Notes: generated by a model not told the origin, from the letters alone. A DNA stretch of 41,521 bases from Kordia sp. (GCA_002733415.1 NVVR01000028.1:1-41521), one strand, 5' to 3'; positions 8,600-17,265 are shown, counted from the stretch's first letter. Translations and numbers: made by a program.

Positions 8600-9262
8600 T
8601 TAAAGATTAGTTTGTATTAAAATAGCACCAATTAAAAAGGGCGCGATTTCAAGAGCGCAAAGATACAAAATAAAATAAAACCAATGCTTTAAAAATATTT
8701 TTTGATTGTACAGTATTATAATTGTGATACTTATCAAGTAAAGGAAAAAGAAAACCCCAATGCTAGTATGTACCCAAACTTCGCTTGGGCTAGGTGATAT
8801 GTATAAGAAAGCTATGTTGGTTAAAAATAAAAATAGACTGATAAAATTAATACAGGTTAGCTTTTGGAAATTGTAGTTTTCAAAAACTGAATTTAAATCT
8901 AAAGCTTCAAAAATGATCTTTTCAACCAAATATTTTGATATAAAATAGCCATTGATAAAAATAAAAATAACAAGAAAAATTTCAATGCTGTTTTTGAGAT
9001 CGAACTTTAAAGACTTTAGTGCTATGTATATGAAAACTGAAATATTTATCGCAAAAAATATGTAAAACAGACTGTTAAATAAATTATTCTTTTTGTCGCC
9101 TTTATTGTGTAGAATAAAATATTTACCATTAGTGATTACGCTTAAAAACTCTTCAAACTGAGAGCTATATAGCTGTTTTAGACAAGTGATTACCAGTAAA
9201 GAGCCTAAAATTAAATAGGTTAGGTGTTCGCTATATTCAATATTTCGTAATAGAAATTCCAT
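8600..9262 (-). CDS. DUF4271 domain membrane protein
   Basis: About 220 residues with several hydrophobic helices (YLILGSLLVITCL, SLFYIFFAINISVFIYIAL, IFLVIFIFINGYFIS, FISLFLFLTNIAFLYI, IGVFFFLYLISITIIIL, FILYLCALEIAPFLIGAIL). This matches DUF4271, an uncharacterised inner-membrane family conserved next to hemD in Bacteroidota. I choose ATG 9262 (MEFLLRN): an upstream in-frame TTG at 9280 lies inside the promoter (9268-9297), so it cannot be transcribed from there. The promoter's -7 box ends only about six bases before the ATG, so the mRNA is probably leaderless or nearly so. Function unknown. Confidence 0.85.
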   Translation of the reverse strand: MEFLLRNIEYSEHLTYLILGSLLVITCLKQLYSSQFEEFLSVITNGKYFILHNKGDKKNNLFNSLFYIFFAINISVFIYIALKSLKFDLKNSIEIFLVIFIFINGYFISKYLVEKIIFEALDLNSVFENYNFQKLTCINFISLFLFLTNIAFLYISPSPSEVWVHTSIGVFFFLYLISITIIILYNQKIFLKHWFYFILYLCALEIAPFLIGAILIQTNL

Positions 9263-9267
9263 TGTTG

Positions 9268-9297
9268 CAAAACTACTCAATTTAAATGTAGTTACAA
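9268..9297 (-). promoter_or_regulatory. Promoter of the DUF4271-hemD operon
   Basis: Read on the minus strand: TTG (9297-9295), a 19-base spacer, then TAGTTTTG (9275-9268). The match to the Bacteroidota consensus and its ideal spacing put the transcript start very near the ATG at 9262. Confidence 0.65.
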
Positions 9298-9351
9298 TTT
9301 TAGAAAATATTAATAAATTTAAAAATTTAAAAGATTACTTTTACTCCCAAT

Positions 9352-10074
9352 ATGAGAGATACTCTAGTTGTTATACCTACATATAATGAAATTGAAAATA
9401 TTGAAGCAATTATCAGGGCTACTTTTAAAGTGTCGTCTGAAGTCGCTATCCTTATAGTAGATGATAATTCTCCCGATAAAACAGCTCATAAAGTAAAAGA
9501 GTTGCAAATGGATTTTCCAGAAAGATTATTTCTTGAAAACAGAAAAGGGAAGGAAGGTCTAGGCACAGCATATATTCATGGTTTTAAATGGGCGCTTGAA
9601 CGTCAATATGAATATATTTGTGAGATGGATGCTGATTTTTCTCATAATCCAAATGATTTAATAAGGTTGCATCAAACGTGCCATGAAAACGGAGCAGATT
9701 TAGCAATAGGTTCAAGGTACAAATCAGGAGTTAATGTGGTCAATTGGCCAATGAATAGAGTGTTGTTGTCCTATTTTGCATCAAAATATGTTCAGGTAAT
9801 CACTCGGATGGATATTAATGATGCCACCGCGGGATTTATATGTTATAGGCGCAGTGTTTTAGAGGCAATAAATTTTGATAAAATTCAATTTGTAGGTTAT
9901 GCTTTTCAAATTGAAATGAAATTTAAGGCCTATGTAAATGGGTTTAATGTTGAGGAGGTACCAGTAATTTTTACTGATAGGACAAAAGGAACTTCAAAAA
10001 TGGATGGTTCAATAATTTCCGAAGCTGTGTTTGGAGTGATTTTAATGAAAATAAAGAGTTTGTTTAGCAAATAA
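9352..10074 (+). CDS. Polyprenol monophosphomannose synthase-like glycosyltransferase (GT2)
   Basis: 240 residues, all one GT-A domain with no C-terminal membrane segments. Motifs: LVVIPTYNEIENIE, IVDDNSPDKTA (the DD pair), KEGLGTAYIHGF, EMDADFSHNP (the metal-binding DAD), AIGSRY, and DATAGFICYRR. These fit dolichol/polyprenol-phosphate mannosyltransferases, which load mannose from GDP-mannose onto a lipid carrier at the membrane for later glycan transfer. It is transcribed divergently from DUF4271-hemD and is followed by dihydroorotase after 29 bases. TACTTTTA at 9336-9343 is a weak -7 candidate with no clear TTG partner. Sugar specificity is inferred from the family. Confidence 0.88.
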   Translation: MRDTLVVIPTYNEIENIEAIIRATFKVSSEVAILIVDDNSPDKTAHKVKELQMDFPERLFLENRKGKEGLGTAYIHGFKWALERQYEYICEMDADFSHNPNDLIRLHQTCHENGADLAIGSRYKSGVNVVNWPMNRVLLSYFASKYVQVITRMDINDATAGFICYRRSVLEAINFDKIQFVGYAFQIEMKFKAYVNGFNVEEVPVIFTDRTKGTSKMDGSIISEAVFGVILMKIKSLFSK

Positions 10075-10103
10075 AATGAGTCTGAAAAGGAACGAAACAT
10101 ATT

Positions 10104-11444
10104 ATGAATAAAGTACTTATAAAAAACGCAAATATCGTTAATGAAAATTCAATTTTTCATGGTGACGTGTATATAGAAGGGAAGTATATTATTGAAATTG
10201 CAGCGCAAATTAGTGCAAAATCTCCTGAAGTGAATGTATATGATGCTGAGGGGAAATATTTGTTGCCAGGAGTTATTGATGATCAAGTGCATTTTAGAGA
10301 GCCGGGACTAACTCATAAAGCTACTATTGAAACAGAGTCTAGGGCAGCAGTTGCCGGAGGAATAACTTCGTTTATTGAAATGCCAAATACAACCCCTCAA
10401 ACAACAACAATTGAGGAATTAAATAAGAAGTTTAAAATAGCAAGAGCATCGTCATACGCAAATTATTCATTTATGTTTGGAGGAACAAATGATAATTTGG
10501 AAGAGATCATGAAAGTGGACTCGGCTAATGTTGCTGCAATAAAATTATTCTTAGGTTCTTCTACCGGGAATATGTTAGTTGATAATGAAGAGGTGTTAGA
10601 GAAAATATTTTCTAGTACTGATATGTTGATTGCTGTACATTGTGAAGATGAAGGTACTGTAAGAAGAAATCTAGAAAAATATAAAGCGGAATTTGGGGAT
10701 GATATTCCTATGAAGTATCACCCAATAATAAGAAGTGAAGAAGCTTGTTATATCTCATCTTCAAAAGCAATAGAACTAGCTAAAAAAACAGGTGCAAGGT
10801 TACATGTGTTTCATTTGTCTACGGCAAAAGAAACAAACCTGTTTACAAATAAAATACCATTAGAAGAAAAGAAAATTACTGCGGAAGTATGTGTGCACCA
10901 CTTATGGTTTACCGATAAAGATTACGAAGAAAAAGGGAGCTTAATTAAATGGAATCCGGCGGTAAAAACTGAAAAAGATAGAGACGGGTTATGGGAAGCG
11001 TTATTGGACGATAGAATTGATGTTATCGCAACAGATCATGCGCCTCATACAAAAGAAGAAAAGGACAACCCTTATACTAGCGCTCCATCTGGTGGGCCAT
11101 TGGTTCAGCATGGTTTAGTGAGTATGCTTGAAGCATATCATAATGGGAAAATTGGCTTAGAGAAGATTGTTGAAAAAATGTGCCATAACCCAGCCAAGTT
11201 GTTTAAAGTAGATAAAAGAGGTTATATAAAGGAAGGGTATTTTGCTGATATGGTTTTGGTTGATTTAAATAAACCATGGACAGTTACTGAAGATAATATA
11301 TTTTATAAATGCGGATGGTCTCCTTTTGAAGGGAATACGTTTAAATCAAGGATTTCACACACATTTGTAAATGGAAATTTAGTATATAAAAATTTCAAGT
11401 TTTACGATATAAAGAAAGGTATGCGATTAACTTTTAATAGGTAG
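10104..11444 (+). CDS. pyrC: Dihydroorotase
   Basis: 446 residues of the amidohydrolase superfamily, the long class I-type dihydroorotase. It interconverts carbamoyl-aspartate and dihydroorotate in pyrimidine synthesis. Motifs: LPGVIDDQVHFREPG, AVAGGITSFIEMPNT, AIKLFLGSSTGNML with the Lys in the metal-bridging region, AVHCEDE, LHVFHLST, EVCVHHLWF and ATDHAPHT. The usual first His of the HxH metal pair is Gln61 here (Gln61-Val-His63); I believe this variant is shared by Bacteroidota homologues, but catalytic consequences are unknown. The gene sits between the mannosyltransferase and a DUF4296 lipoprotein, the latter starting two bases after its stop. Confidence 0.93.
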   Translation: MNKVLIKNANIVNENSIFHGDVYIEGKYIIEIAAQISAKSPEVNVYDAEGKYLLPGVIDDQVHFREPGLTHKATIETESRAAVAGGITSFIEMPNTTPQTTTIEELNKKFKIARASSYANYSFMFGGTNDNLEEIMKVDSANVAAIKLFLGSSTGNMLVDNEEVLEKIFSSTDMLIAVHCEDEGTVRRNLEKYKAEFGDDIPMKYHPIIRSEEACYISSSKAIELAKKTGARLHVFHLSTAKETNLFTNKIPLEEKKITAEVCVHHLWFTDKDYEEKGSLIKWNPAVKTEKDRDGLWEALLDDRIDVIATDHAPHTKEEKDNPYTSAPSGGPLVQHGLVSMLEAYHNGKIGLEKIVEKMCHNPAKLFKVDKRGYIKEGYFADMVLVDLNKPWTVTEDNIFYKCGWSPFEGNTFKSRISHTFVNGNLVYKNFKFYDIKKGMRLTFNR

Positions 11445-11446
11445 TT

Positions 11447-11872
11447 ATGAGGTTTTTTTTATTAGTTTTATTGTTAGTAACGGTTTCTTGTGATAAGAAC
11501 TTTAAAGCCCCTGAACCTGATAACTTAATAGATCAGCCAGTAATGGAGGAGATATTATACGACATAAGTTTGCTTAAAGCAGCAAAAAGCAAAAGCTATA
11601 AAATTCTTAAAGACAATAATGTTCAGGCGGATGTTTATATATATGAAAAATATAAAATTGATAGTATTACACTACGTCAAAACATTGAATACTATGCAAC
11701 GTTTTCTTTTAAAAAAGCTAAAGGGATTGAAGAGCGTATCAAGCTTAGGTTTGATGCAGAAAAAGCACAGATAGGAAAAATTATTCAGGATAGTCTTAAA
11801 ATAAAGAAGGATATTGACAGTGTTAAGCTGTCAGATAAAAATCTTAAAAAAAAGCTTCGGCCTTTAAAATAA
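11447..11872 (+). CDS. DUF4296 lipoprotein
   Basis: 141 residues. The N-terminus is a short lipoprotein signal with the lipobox ending VTVSC (Cys15), so the mature protein should be anchored in the periplasm. The rest is charged and helical (MEEILYDISLLKAAKSK, YEKYKIDSITLRQNIEYYA, KAKGIEERIKLRFDAEKAQI) and matches DUF4296, a Bacteroidota family of unknown function. It starts two bases after the dihydroorotase stop and is probably the last gene of that operon. No clear terminator follows. Confidence 0.85.
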   Translation: MRFFLLVLLLVTVSCDKNFKAPEPDNLIDQPVMEEILYDISLLKAAKSKSYKILKDNNVQADVYIYEKYKIDSITLRQNIEYYATFSFKKAKGIEERIKLRFDAEKAQIGKIIQDSLKIKKDIDSVKLSDKNLKKKLRPLK

Positions 11873-11894
11873 ATGTATAAAGGAGCCGACTACT

Positions 11895-11930
11895 TGTATT
11901 TCATCGATGATACCATGTGATTATCGATGT
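11895..11930. promoter_or_regulatory. Paired direct repeat (ATCGATG motif, 20-bp period), copy 1
   Basis: TGTATTTCATCGATG (11896-11910 region) is followed by ATGTGATTATCGATG, with the two ATCGATG cores (from 11903 and 11923) exactly 20 bases apart. The first 14 bases recur identically at 13905-13918. It lies about 265 bases upstream of the OmpA-family ATG. The two-helical-turn spacing suggests a dimeric regulator site. Confidence 0.5.
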
Positions 11931-12078
11931 TTCTTTACTTTTACCAAATAAATACTTTCTAAAAAAGAATTTTGCGAAAAGATAGGGTTTTTGCTTAATA
12001 CATTGTTATATATGTACTAAATGGTCTTTTGAGTTGTTTTTTTGTGTAAAAAAACTTTACTGTGCACTGGCTTTCAGT

Positions 12079-12108
12079 TTGTTACCAGTATTTTTTAGTA
12101 TACATTTG
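12079..12108 (+). promoter_or_regulatory. Promoter of the OmpA-family gene
   Basis: TTG at 12079-12081, a 19-base spacer, then TACATTTG at 12101-12108, a near-perfect Bacteroidota consensus. The predicted leader is about 45 bases to the ATG at 12160. Confidence 0.7.
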
Positions 12109-12159
12109 ATGACTTAAACAAAATTATTAACCAATAAGTTGTTTTAAAAATTATTTATA

Positions 12160-13758
12160 ATGAAAAGAAAGTTATTATTATCAGTATTGTTTTTTGCGTT
12201 TGCTTTTACAGTAAAAGCTCAAGATATTATTGAAACTAGTGGAGAGGCAATTAATGAAATGGAAAGCGCTAAGTCGAATGTATTGACGGCTAACTTCGAT
12301 TTCATTGTTACAGATACAGGAGTGAATAGTAAAGAGCACGAGTACGGATCTGGTTTTTTTAAGCAAAAATACATAGTCATATCAGCTAAGAAAGTTGGTG
12401 GATTAGGTGGAACTAAAGATCCTTTAACAGGTGAGCCTCATTTCCAGATTTATTGCGCTACCATAAAAAAAACAGGGGATCTTGATAGACCATTAGGGTA
12501 TTCTAGAATTTTAAACACTAATGATAATGAAGGAACGATTACTTTTTCTCCAGATCAGAAAACAGTTTATTACACTAGAAGTATATTAGGCGATAAGAAA
12601 AATTACCAGCTGTACAGAGCAAAAGATGCAGTAGGTAATGGTCAATGGTTAAACGAAGAAAAAATTCATTTTAGTAGTGACGATTATTCTGTTGAGAATC
12701 CTTATTTGTCAGAAGATGGTAAAATATTGTATTTTTCATCTGATATGCCAGGTGGTCAAGGTGGATATGATTTATATTCAGTTAATGTAAATAAAGATAA
12801 TACAATAGATAATCCGATTAATATAGGAGGTAAGGTAAACACGCCAAATGATGAGCGTACCCCTTTTATAGATGAACAAGGAAAGTATCTTTATTTTGCT
12901 TCTAACGGTCATAATACTATGGGAGGGTTAGATGTGTTTAGAGCTAGGAATGTTAAAGGAGAGTTTGTTAGGCCTTTAAACTTGGGGGCTACAATTAATA
13001 GCCCAGAAGATGATTATGCTTTTATGTTAGCTAATGAAAATCGTGGGTATGTAACTTCTGCAAAAGCTGGTGGCATGGGTGGATCGGATGTTTATAAGTT
13101 AAGATTAAAATATAATAAACAATCTCTTAAGGGTATTGTTAGAGATGAATTGACCAATGCTATTATTGTTAATGCCGAAATTCAAATAATAGATATTGAT
13201 GGTAATGTAATTCCTGTTAAGACAAATAAATCTGGAGAGTTTTCTGCTTATGTTGATCCCTATGAGTTATATACTATTAAAACAAAGAAGGAAGGGTATA
13301 ATGATAATGTTATAGAATTACCAACAAACTCTGCTACAGAACGTGTGTTTAAAGTAGAGGTTAACTTAGAGCAAACGGCACCTGAAATTGTTGAGGTAGA
13401 CGGTAGGTCAATGATAAAAATTGAAAACATATATTTTGCTTTTGATAAGTCTATTATTAAGCTTTCATCTAAAGTTTCGTTGGATAAGATTGTACGTGTA
13501 TTAGAAGAAAACCCAATAATGAAAATTGAAGTTAATGCACATACTGATATTAGAGGTAGTGCTCCATATAACTTGGCGTTATCTAAAAGAAGGGCGGCTT
13601 CTACCATGAAATATTTAATTTCTAAAGGAATTAAGTCTGAGAGATTAATATCTGAAGGTTTTGGAGAGTCACAAACAATAATTAATTGTCTTTCAAAAAA
13701 TTGTTCTGATGAAGAACATGAAATTAACAGAAGAATTGAGTTTGTTATAGTTAACTAG
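12160..13758 (+). CDS. PD40-repeat, OmpA-family outer-membrane protein
   Basis: 532 residues. Signal peptide 1-20 (ending FTVKAQ). WD40-like PD40 beta-propeller blades cover about residues 90-320, with repeated TFSPDQKTVYYTR, YLSEDGKILYFSSD, FIDEQGKYLYFASNG and a GGxDVY/GGYDLY signature. A carboxypeptidase-regulatory-like domain follows (about 325-405), then a C-terminal OmpA peptidoglycan-binding domain (NAHTDIRGSAPYNLALSKRRA, ISEGFGES, NRRIEFVIV). This architecture is common in Bacteroidota envelope proteins and is often linked to type IX secretion or gliding loci; here no PorP/SprF gene is adjacent, so that link is only a suggestion. Flanked by its own promoter and terminator, it is monocistronic. 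Confidence 0.9.
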   Translation: MKRKLLLSVLFFAFAFTVKAQDIIETSGEAINEMESAKSNVLTANFDFIVTDTGVNSKEHEYGSGFFKQKYIVISAKKVGGLGGTKDPLTGEPHFQIYCATIKKTGDLDRPLGYSRILNTNDNEGTITFSPDQKTVYYTRSILGDKKNYQLYRAKDAVGNGQWLNEEKIHFSSDDYSVENPYLSEDGKILYFSSDMPGGQGGYDLYSVNVNKDNTIDNPINIGGKVNTPNDERTPFIDEQGKYLYFASNGHNTMGGLDVFRARNVKGEFVRPLNLGATINSPEDDYAFMLANENRGYVTSAKAGGMGGSDVYKLRLKYNKQSLKGIVRDELTNAIIVNAEIQIIDIDGNVIPVKTNKSGEFSAYVDPYELYTIKTKKEGYNDNVIELPTNSATERVFKVEVNLEQTAPEIVEVDGRSMIKIENIYFAFDKSIIKLSSKVSLDKIVRVLEENPIMKIEVNAHTDIRGSAPYNLALSKRRAASTMKYLISKGIKSERLISEGFGESQTIINCLSKNCSDEEHEINRRIEFVIVN

Positions 13759-13778
13759 TAGTTATAAGTTAATTACTA

Positions 13779-13829
13779 TATATATTAATAAAGCTACCCA
13801 TGTCTATTGGGTAGCTTTATTAATATATA
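13779..13829 (+). terminator. Long hairpin terminator after the OmpA-family gene
   Basis: A perfect 22-bp stem (13779-13800 with 13808-13829) around a 7-base loop. The core is AAGCTACCCA / TGGGTAGCTT, then TTATTAATATA. It is 20 bases past the stop. The T-run is interrupted by A, so it works in either direction or as an mRNA 3' stabiliser. Confidence 0.75.
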
Positions 13830-13903
13830 GATGTTTGTTTTTTGTCGTTTGATTGAATTTTTATTATGCAGGAATAACATGTTAACGAAAATTTCACGAA
13901 ATC

Positions 13904-13939
13904 ATGTATTTCATCGATATTACATGTATTTAATCAGAT
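13904..13939. promoter_or_regulatory. Paired direct repeat, copy 2
   Basis: ATGTATTTCATC (from 13904) is repeated as ATGTATTTAATC (from 13924), exactly 20 bases on. The first unit continues into GAT, giving a 14-base identity with 11895-11908. It lies about 258 bases upstream of the lipoprotein ATG. Confidence 0.5.
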
Positions 13940-14162
13940 TAATCTGTTAATAGAAGATACTTTGGCCAGAACATATGTTAACTAAGTTATTCTTATAAAT
14001 TCTTTATTTTTATTGATGATAATGAAATCAATACAGTGTAAAAAGCTTTAAAACAGGTGTTTATATGTTTTTCGGGTTTTATAACTAGGGTTATTTGATA
14101 TATATTTACATTATAATTAATCAATATAATAATCTTGGGGGTTATTTTAAAATTAAAATAAG

Positions 14163-14330
14163 ATGAAAAAAAGTATCGTTTTAGTGGGAGTAGTTTCAGT
14201 TATGTTTGCATCATGCGGAAGAAGTGGATGGAGTTGTAAGAAACGTTATTGTGAGGTAAAGAAAGATAAAATTGAAGCATTCAAAAATCAAATACTAGTT
14301 GAGAAAGAATGTGCTTTGGTTCAGCCATAA
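14163..14330 (+). CDS. Small cysteine-containing lipoprotein (55 aa)
   Basis: ATG 14163 to TAA 14330 encodes 55 residues. The N-terminus is a lipoprotein signal with a lipobox ending VMFASC (Cys19), followed by the short mature region GRSGWSCKKRYCEVKKDKI and a further Cys in EKECALV. The spacing of the mature cysteines suggests a disulfide or metal site, but I recognise no family. The clear lipobox, an ordered 3' terminator at 14348 and its own upstream region argue that it is real. It shares an upstream paired repeat with the OmpA-family gene. Confidence 0.7.
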   Translation: MKKSIVLVGVVSVMFASCGRSGWSCKKRYCEVKKDKIEAFKNQILVEKECALVQP

Positions 14331-14347
14331 GCTGAATTGTATATTTC

Positions 14348-14388
14348 ATTAAAAAAGGACTGTGGTTTTATCACAGTCCTTTTTTAAT
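14348..14388 (+). terminator. Terminator between the small lipoprotein gene and murI
   Basis: A perfect 17-bp stem: 14348-14364 (ATTAAAAAAGGACTGTG) with 14372-14388, and a 7-base loop. A and T tracts flank both arms, so it can serve the plus-strand lipoprotein gene and the minus-strand murI gene. Confidence 0.85.
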
Positions 14389-14409
14389 GATTTTTATTTG
14401 AGAATTGAT

Positions 14410-15189
14410 TTAAAAATCTTGTTTTGAAACTGGGTACTTGTTATTCAAGATAGCTTTAATAACTGTAGTATTGCTGTTAGTGTAAAACTCGTTTAGTATA
14501 TTATGATTATTACTTAGTGAATTTTGTTCGCTAAGGATGATTTCCACTTGCTTAGCTACTGCTTTTCCAGAATCAATTATTGAAATGTTTTTAGGGATTA
14601 TTTTTTTTATTATTGGGATTAAAAAAGGGTAGTGTGAACATCCAAGGACTAAATGATCTATGTTCTCTTTGACCATAGGGTTTAGATATTTTTTTAAGAG
14701 ATTAATCATTTCTTCGGAGTCAATATATCCAGCTTCAATTAATTCAACTAAACCAACTCCAACTTGTTCTACTATTTTTATGTTCTCAGAATATAACTCT
14801 GTAGTGTTGTTAAATAACTCGCTAGATAGTGTTCCTTTAGTAGCTAAAATTCCAATAGATTTTGTTTTTGAATTTAAAGCGGCTGGTTTGATAGCGGGTT
14901 CTATTCCTATAAAAGGAATGTTATATGTAGCTCTAAGTTGTTTTATAGCGTTTGTAGTAGCTGTATTGCACGCAACAACAATTAGTTTACAACCTTTATT
15001 GAGTAATAGATCAGTGTTTTTAAAGCATAAATCAATGATTTCTTGCTTGCTTTTCTGCCCATATGGAGCATTAATGCTGTCGGCTAAATAAATACTGCTC
15101 TCATTGGGGAGTAATTGATGAATTTCTTTCCATATAGAAATACCGCCTATTCCTGAATCAAAAACACCAATGGGATTATTATTTGCCAT
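14410..15189 (-). CDS. murI: Glutamate racemase
   Basis: 259 residues. It converts L- to D-glutamate for peptidoglycan. Both catalytic cysteines are in their usual motifs: VACNTATTNAI near residue 74 and LGCSHYPFLIPI near 183. The N-terminal GVFDSGIGGISIW and the NAPYGQKS stretch are also typical. It is convergent with the small lipoprotein gene across a shared hairpin. In many relatives murI follows the ompH genes; here it is elsewhere, on the other strand. Confidence 0.95.
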   Translation of the reverse strand: MANNNPIGVFDSGIGGISIWKEIHQLLPNESSIYLADSINAPYGQKSKQEIIDLCFKNTDLLLNKGCKLIVVACNTATTNAIKQLRATYNIPFIGIEPAIKPAALNSKTKSIGILATKGTLSSELFNNTTELYSENIKIVEQVGVGLVELIEAGYIDSEEMINLLKKYLNPMVKENIDHLVLGCSHYPFLIPIIKKIIPKNISIIDSGKAVAKQVEIILSEQNSLSNNHNILNEFYTNSNTTVIKAILNNKYPVSKQDF

Positions 15190-15289
15190 AAATAAATGTA
15201 CTCTAGGAGTGGTCTCACACCAAGTATGAATTACAATGTTCTTTTTAGAGAAATAAATCTCTAGAGGAAAATCCCACAGCTGGGATTAA

Positions 15290-15331
15290 AAATGTCATTA
15301 CCAAAAAGTTTCCTTAATAGTAATGACATTT
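15290..15331 (-). terminator. Terminator after clpX
   Basis: AAATGTCATTA (15290-15300) pairs perfectly with TAATGACATTT (15321-15331) around a 20-base loop. On the minus strand the second arm ends in a short U-run. It lies 18 bases past the clpX stop. Confidence 0.65.
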
Positions 15332-15348
15332 GAATAATAATAGTCTAG

Positions 15349-16581
15349 TTAAGAAACGGCTTTAAGTTTGCTTAACGTTGATTTTGTTAATTTTTTTTCT
15401 GCGTAATTTCTATCTACTACTAGGCTTTTCTCGTCAGAACTTGGGAGTTCAAACATAGCGTCGGTTAAAATAGATTCGCATAACGAGCGTAATCCCCTTG
15501 CTCCTAGTTTATAATCAATTGCTTTTTCAACGATATATTCTAATGCATCATCTGTAATTTCAAATGTAATATCATCCATTTCAAACAATTTTTGGTATTG
15601 TTTGATGATTGCATTTTTAGGTTCTGTTAAAATAGCCCTAAGTGTTTTAGTGTCTAACGGATCCATGTATGTTAGTACAGGCAGTCTACCAATGATTTCA
15701 GGTATTAATCCAAAATCTTTTAAATCTTTAGGGATGATGTATTGAAGTAAGTTGTCTTCATCAATTTTTTCATCATCTTTCGATGCACTGTATCCAACAG
15801 CTTGCATGTTTAATCTTTTGGTGATAGCTCTTTCAATACCGTCGAATGCTCCACCAGCGATGAATAAAATATTTTCTGTATTTACTTCAATAAATTTCTG
15901 GTCTGGATGTTTTCTACCTCCCTTTGGTGGTACGTTAACAACAGTTCCTTCTAAAAGTTTCAATAAGGCTTGTTGTACGCCTTCTCCAGATACGTCTCTT
16001 GTGATTGAGGGGTTGTCACTTTTTCTAGCGATCTTGTCTATTTCATCAATAAATACAATTCCCTTCTCAGCTTTTTCTAGATTGTAGTCAGCTGCTTGCA
16101 ATAAGCGAGTAAGGATAGTTTCAACATCCTCACCAACATAACCAGCTTCAGTAAGTACGGTTGCGTCAACAATAGCTAAAGGAATGTTTAACATTTTAGC
16201 AATCGTTTTTGCCATTAATGTTTTTCCTGTACCAGTTTGACCAACCATTATAATGTTACTTTTCTGGATTTCAATATCATCATCACTTTTTGGTTGTAAT
16301 AACCTTTTGTAATGGTTGTAAACCGCAACTGAAATAACTTTTTTACTGAAATCTTGACCAATGATGTATTCGTCAAGAAAAGCTTTAATGTCTTTAGGTT
16401 TTCTTAAACTTAATTCAGCTGATAGTGCGTCATCATCGTTTTCAGTAGCCTCTTCTAAAACTATTCCATGTGCTTGTTCAATACATTGGTCACAAATATG
16501 CGCATCTAAACCGGCTATTAATAAACTGGTTTCGGGTTTTTTTCTCCCACAAAATGAACATGATAATTCTTCTTTCGACAT
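15349..16581 (-). CDS. clpX: ATP-dependent Clp protease ATP-binding subunit ClpX
   Basis: 410 residues, normal length. An N-terminal C4 zinc finger (Cys8, 11, 30, 33) binds adaptors. The AAA+ module has Walker A GQTGTGKT, Walker [11 protein letters not shown], sensor region [14 protein letters not shown] and the pore loop VGYVGEDV-type sequence ([11 protein letters not shown]). The C-terminal small domain contains GARGLRSL. ClpX unfolds tagged substrates and feeds them to ClpP, whose gene is six bases upstream in the same operon. The ClpP-binding loop is expected near IGF/LGF in this family; I did not locate it with certainty by eye. Confidence 0.97.
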   Translation of the reverse strand: MSKEELSCSFCGRKKPETSLLIAGLDAHICDQCIEQAHGIVLEEATENDDDALSAELSLRKPKDIKAFLDEYIIGQDFSKKVISVAVYNHYKRLLQPKSDDDIEIQKSNIIMVGQTGTGKTLMAKTIAKMLNIPLAIVDATVLTEAGYVGEDVETILTRLLQAADYNLEKAEKGIVFIDEIDKIARKSDNPSITRDVSGEGVQQALLKLLEGTVVNVPPKGGRKHPDQKFIEVNTENILFIAGGAFDGIERAITKRLNMQAVGYSASKDDEKIDEDNLLQYIIPKDLKDFGLIPEIIGRLPVLTYMDPLDTKTLRAILTEPKNAIIKQYQKLFEMDDITFEITDDALEYIVEKAIDYKLGARGLRSLCESILTDAMFELPSSDEKSLVVDRNYAEKKLTKSTLSKLKAVS

Positions 16582-16587
16582 CTTCTT

Positions 16588-17265
16588 CTATTTTTCTCTA
16601 ACTAATATTTCATCAATCATTCCGTATTCTTTTGCCTTATCAGCTCTCATCCAATAATCTCTATCAGAATCGTTGTATACTTTATCGTATTCTTGCCCAG
16701 AATGGTTGGAAATAATTTCAAATAATTCTTTCTTCAATTGAATAATTTCTCTTGCAGTAATTTCTATGTCACTAGCCTGTCCTGATGCTCCACCTAATGG
16801 TTGGTGAATCATAACTCTAGAATGTGTCAAACCTGATCTTTTACCTGGTGCACCAGCGCAAAGTAATACTGCTCCCATAGATGCTGCCATACCTGTACAG
16901 ATAGTTGCTACATCTGGCTTTATGAATTGCATGGTGTCATAGATACCAAGTCCTGCATAAACCCCTCCTCCAGGAGAGTTGATGTAAATTTGAATATCCT
17001 TAGAGGAGTCAATACTTTCTAAGAATAATAATTGTGCTTGGACAACATTTGCTACTTGGTCGTTAATTCCAGTTCCTAGAAAGATGATTCTATCCATCAT
17101 TAAACGAGAGAATACATCAAATATAGCAACGTTCATTTGTCTTTCTTCAACAATATTAGGAGTCATACCTTGTGGGTACATACTACTTAATATTTTATCG
17201 TAATGCATGCTGTTTATACCGTGGTGCTTAGTAGCGTATTTTTCAAATTCTTTACCGTAATTCAT
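16588..17265 (-). CDS. clpP: ATP-dependent Clp protease proteolytic subunit
   Basis: 225 residues of the serine protease ClpP. The nucleophile Ser is in GMAASMGAVLL, the catalytic His in RVMIHQPLGG, and the strand INSPGGGVYAG forms the substrate-binding glycine-rich segment. A longer N-terminal propeptide-like region (about 30 residues before PNIVEE) is seen. ClpP forms the barrel that degrades proteins unfolded by ClpX, encoded six bases downstream. The gene follows trigger factor after a 90-base gap that contains a terminator hairpin. Confidence 0.97.
   Translation of the reverse strand: MNYGKEFEKYATKHHGINSMHYDKILSSMYPQGMTPNIVEERQMNVAIFDVFSRLMMDRIIFLGTGINDQVANVVQAQLLFLESIDSSKDIQIYINSPGGGVYAGLGIYDTMQFIKPDVATICTGMAASMGAVLLCAGAPGKRSGLTHSRVMIHQPLGGASGQASDIEITAREIIQLKKELFEIISNHSGQEYDKVYNDSDRDYWMRADKAKEYGMIDEILVREK

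Larger units (their letters stand above)
13759..14162. other. 404-base non-coding region between the OmpA-family gene and the small lipoprotein gene
   Basis: It holds the 22-bp terminator stem (13779-13829), the paired direct repeat (13904-13939), and AT-rich sequence. TATATTTA near 14099-14106 is a possible -7 box for the lipoprotein gene, without a convincing -33. I see no ORF with coding character. Confidence 0.5.
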
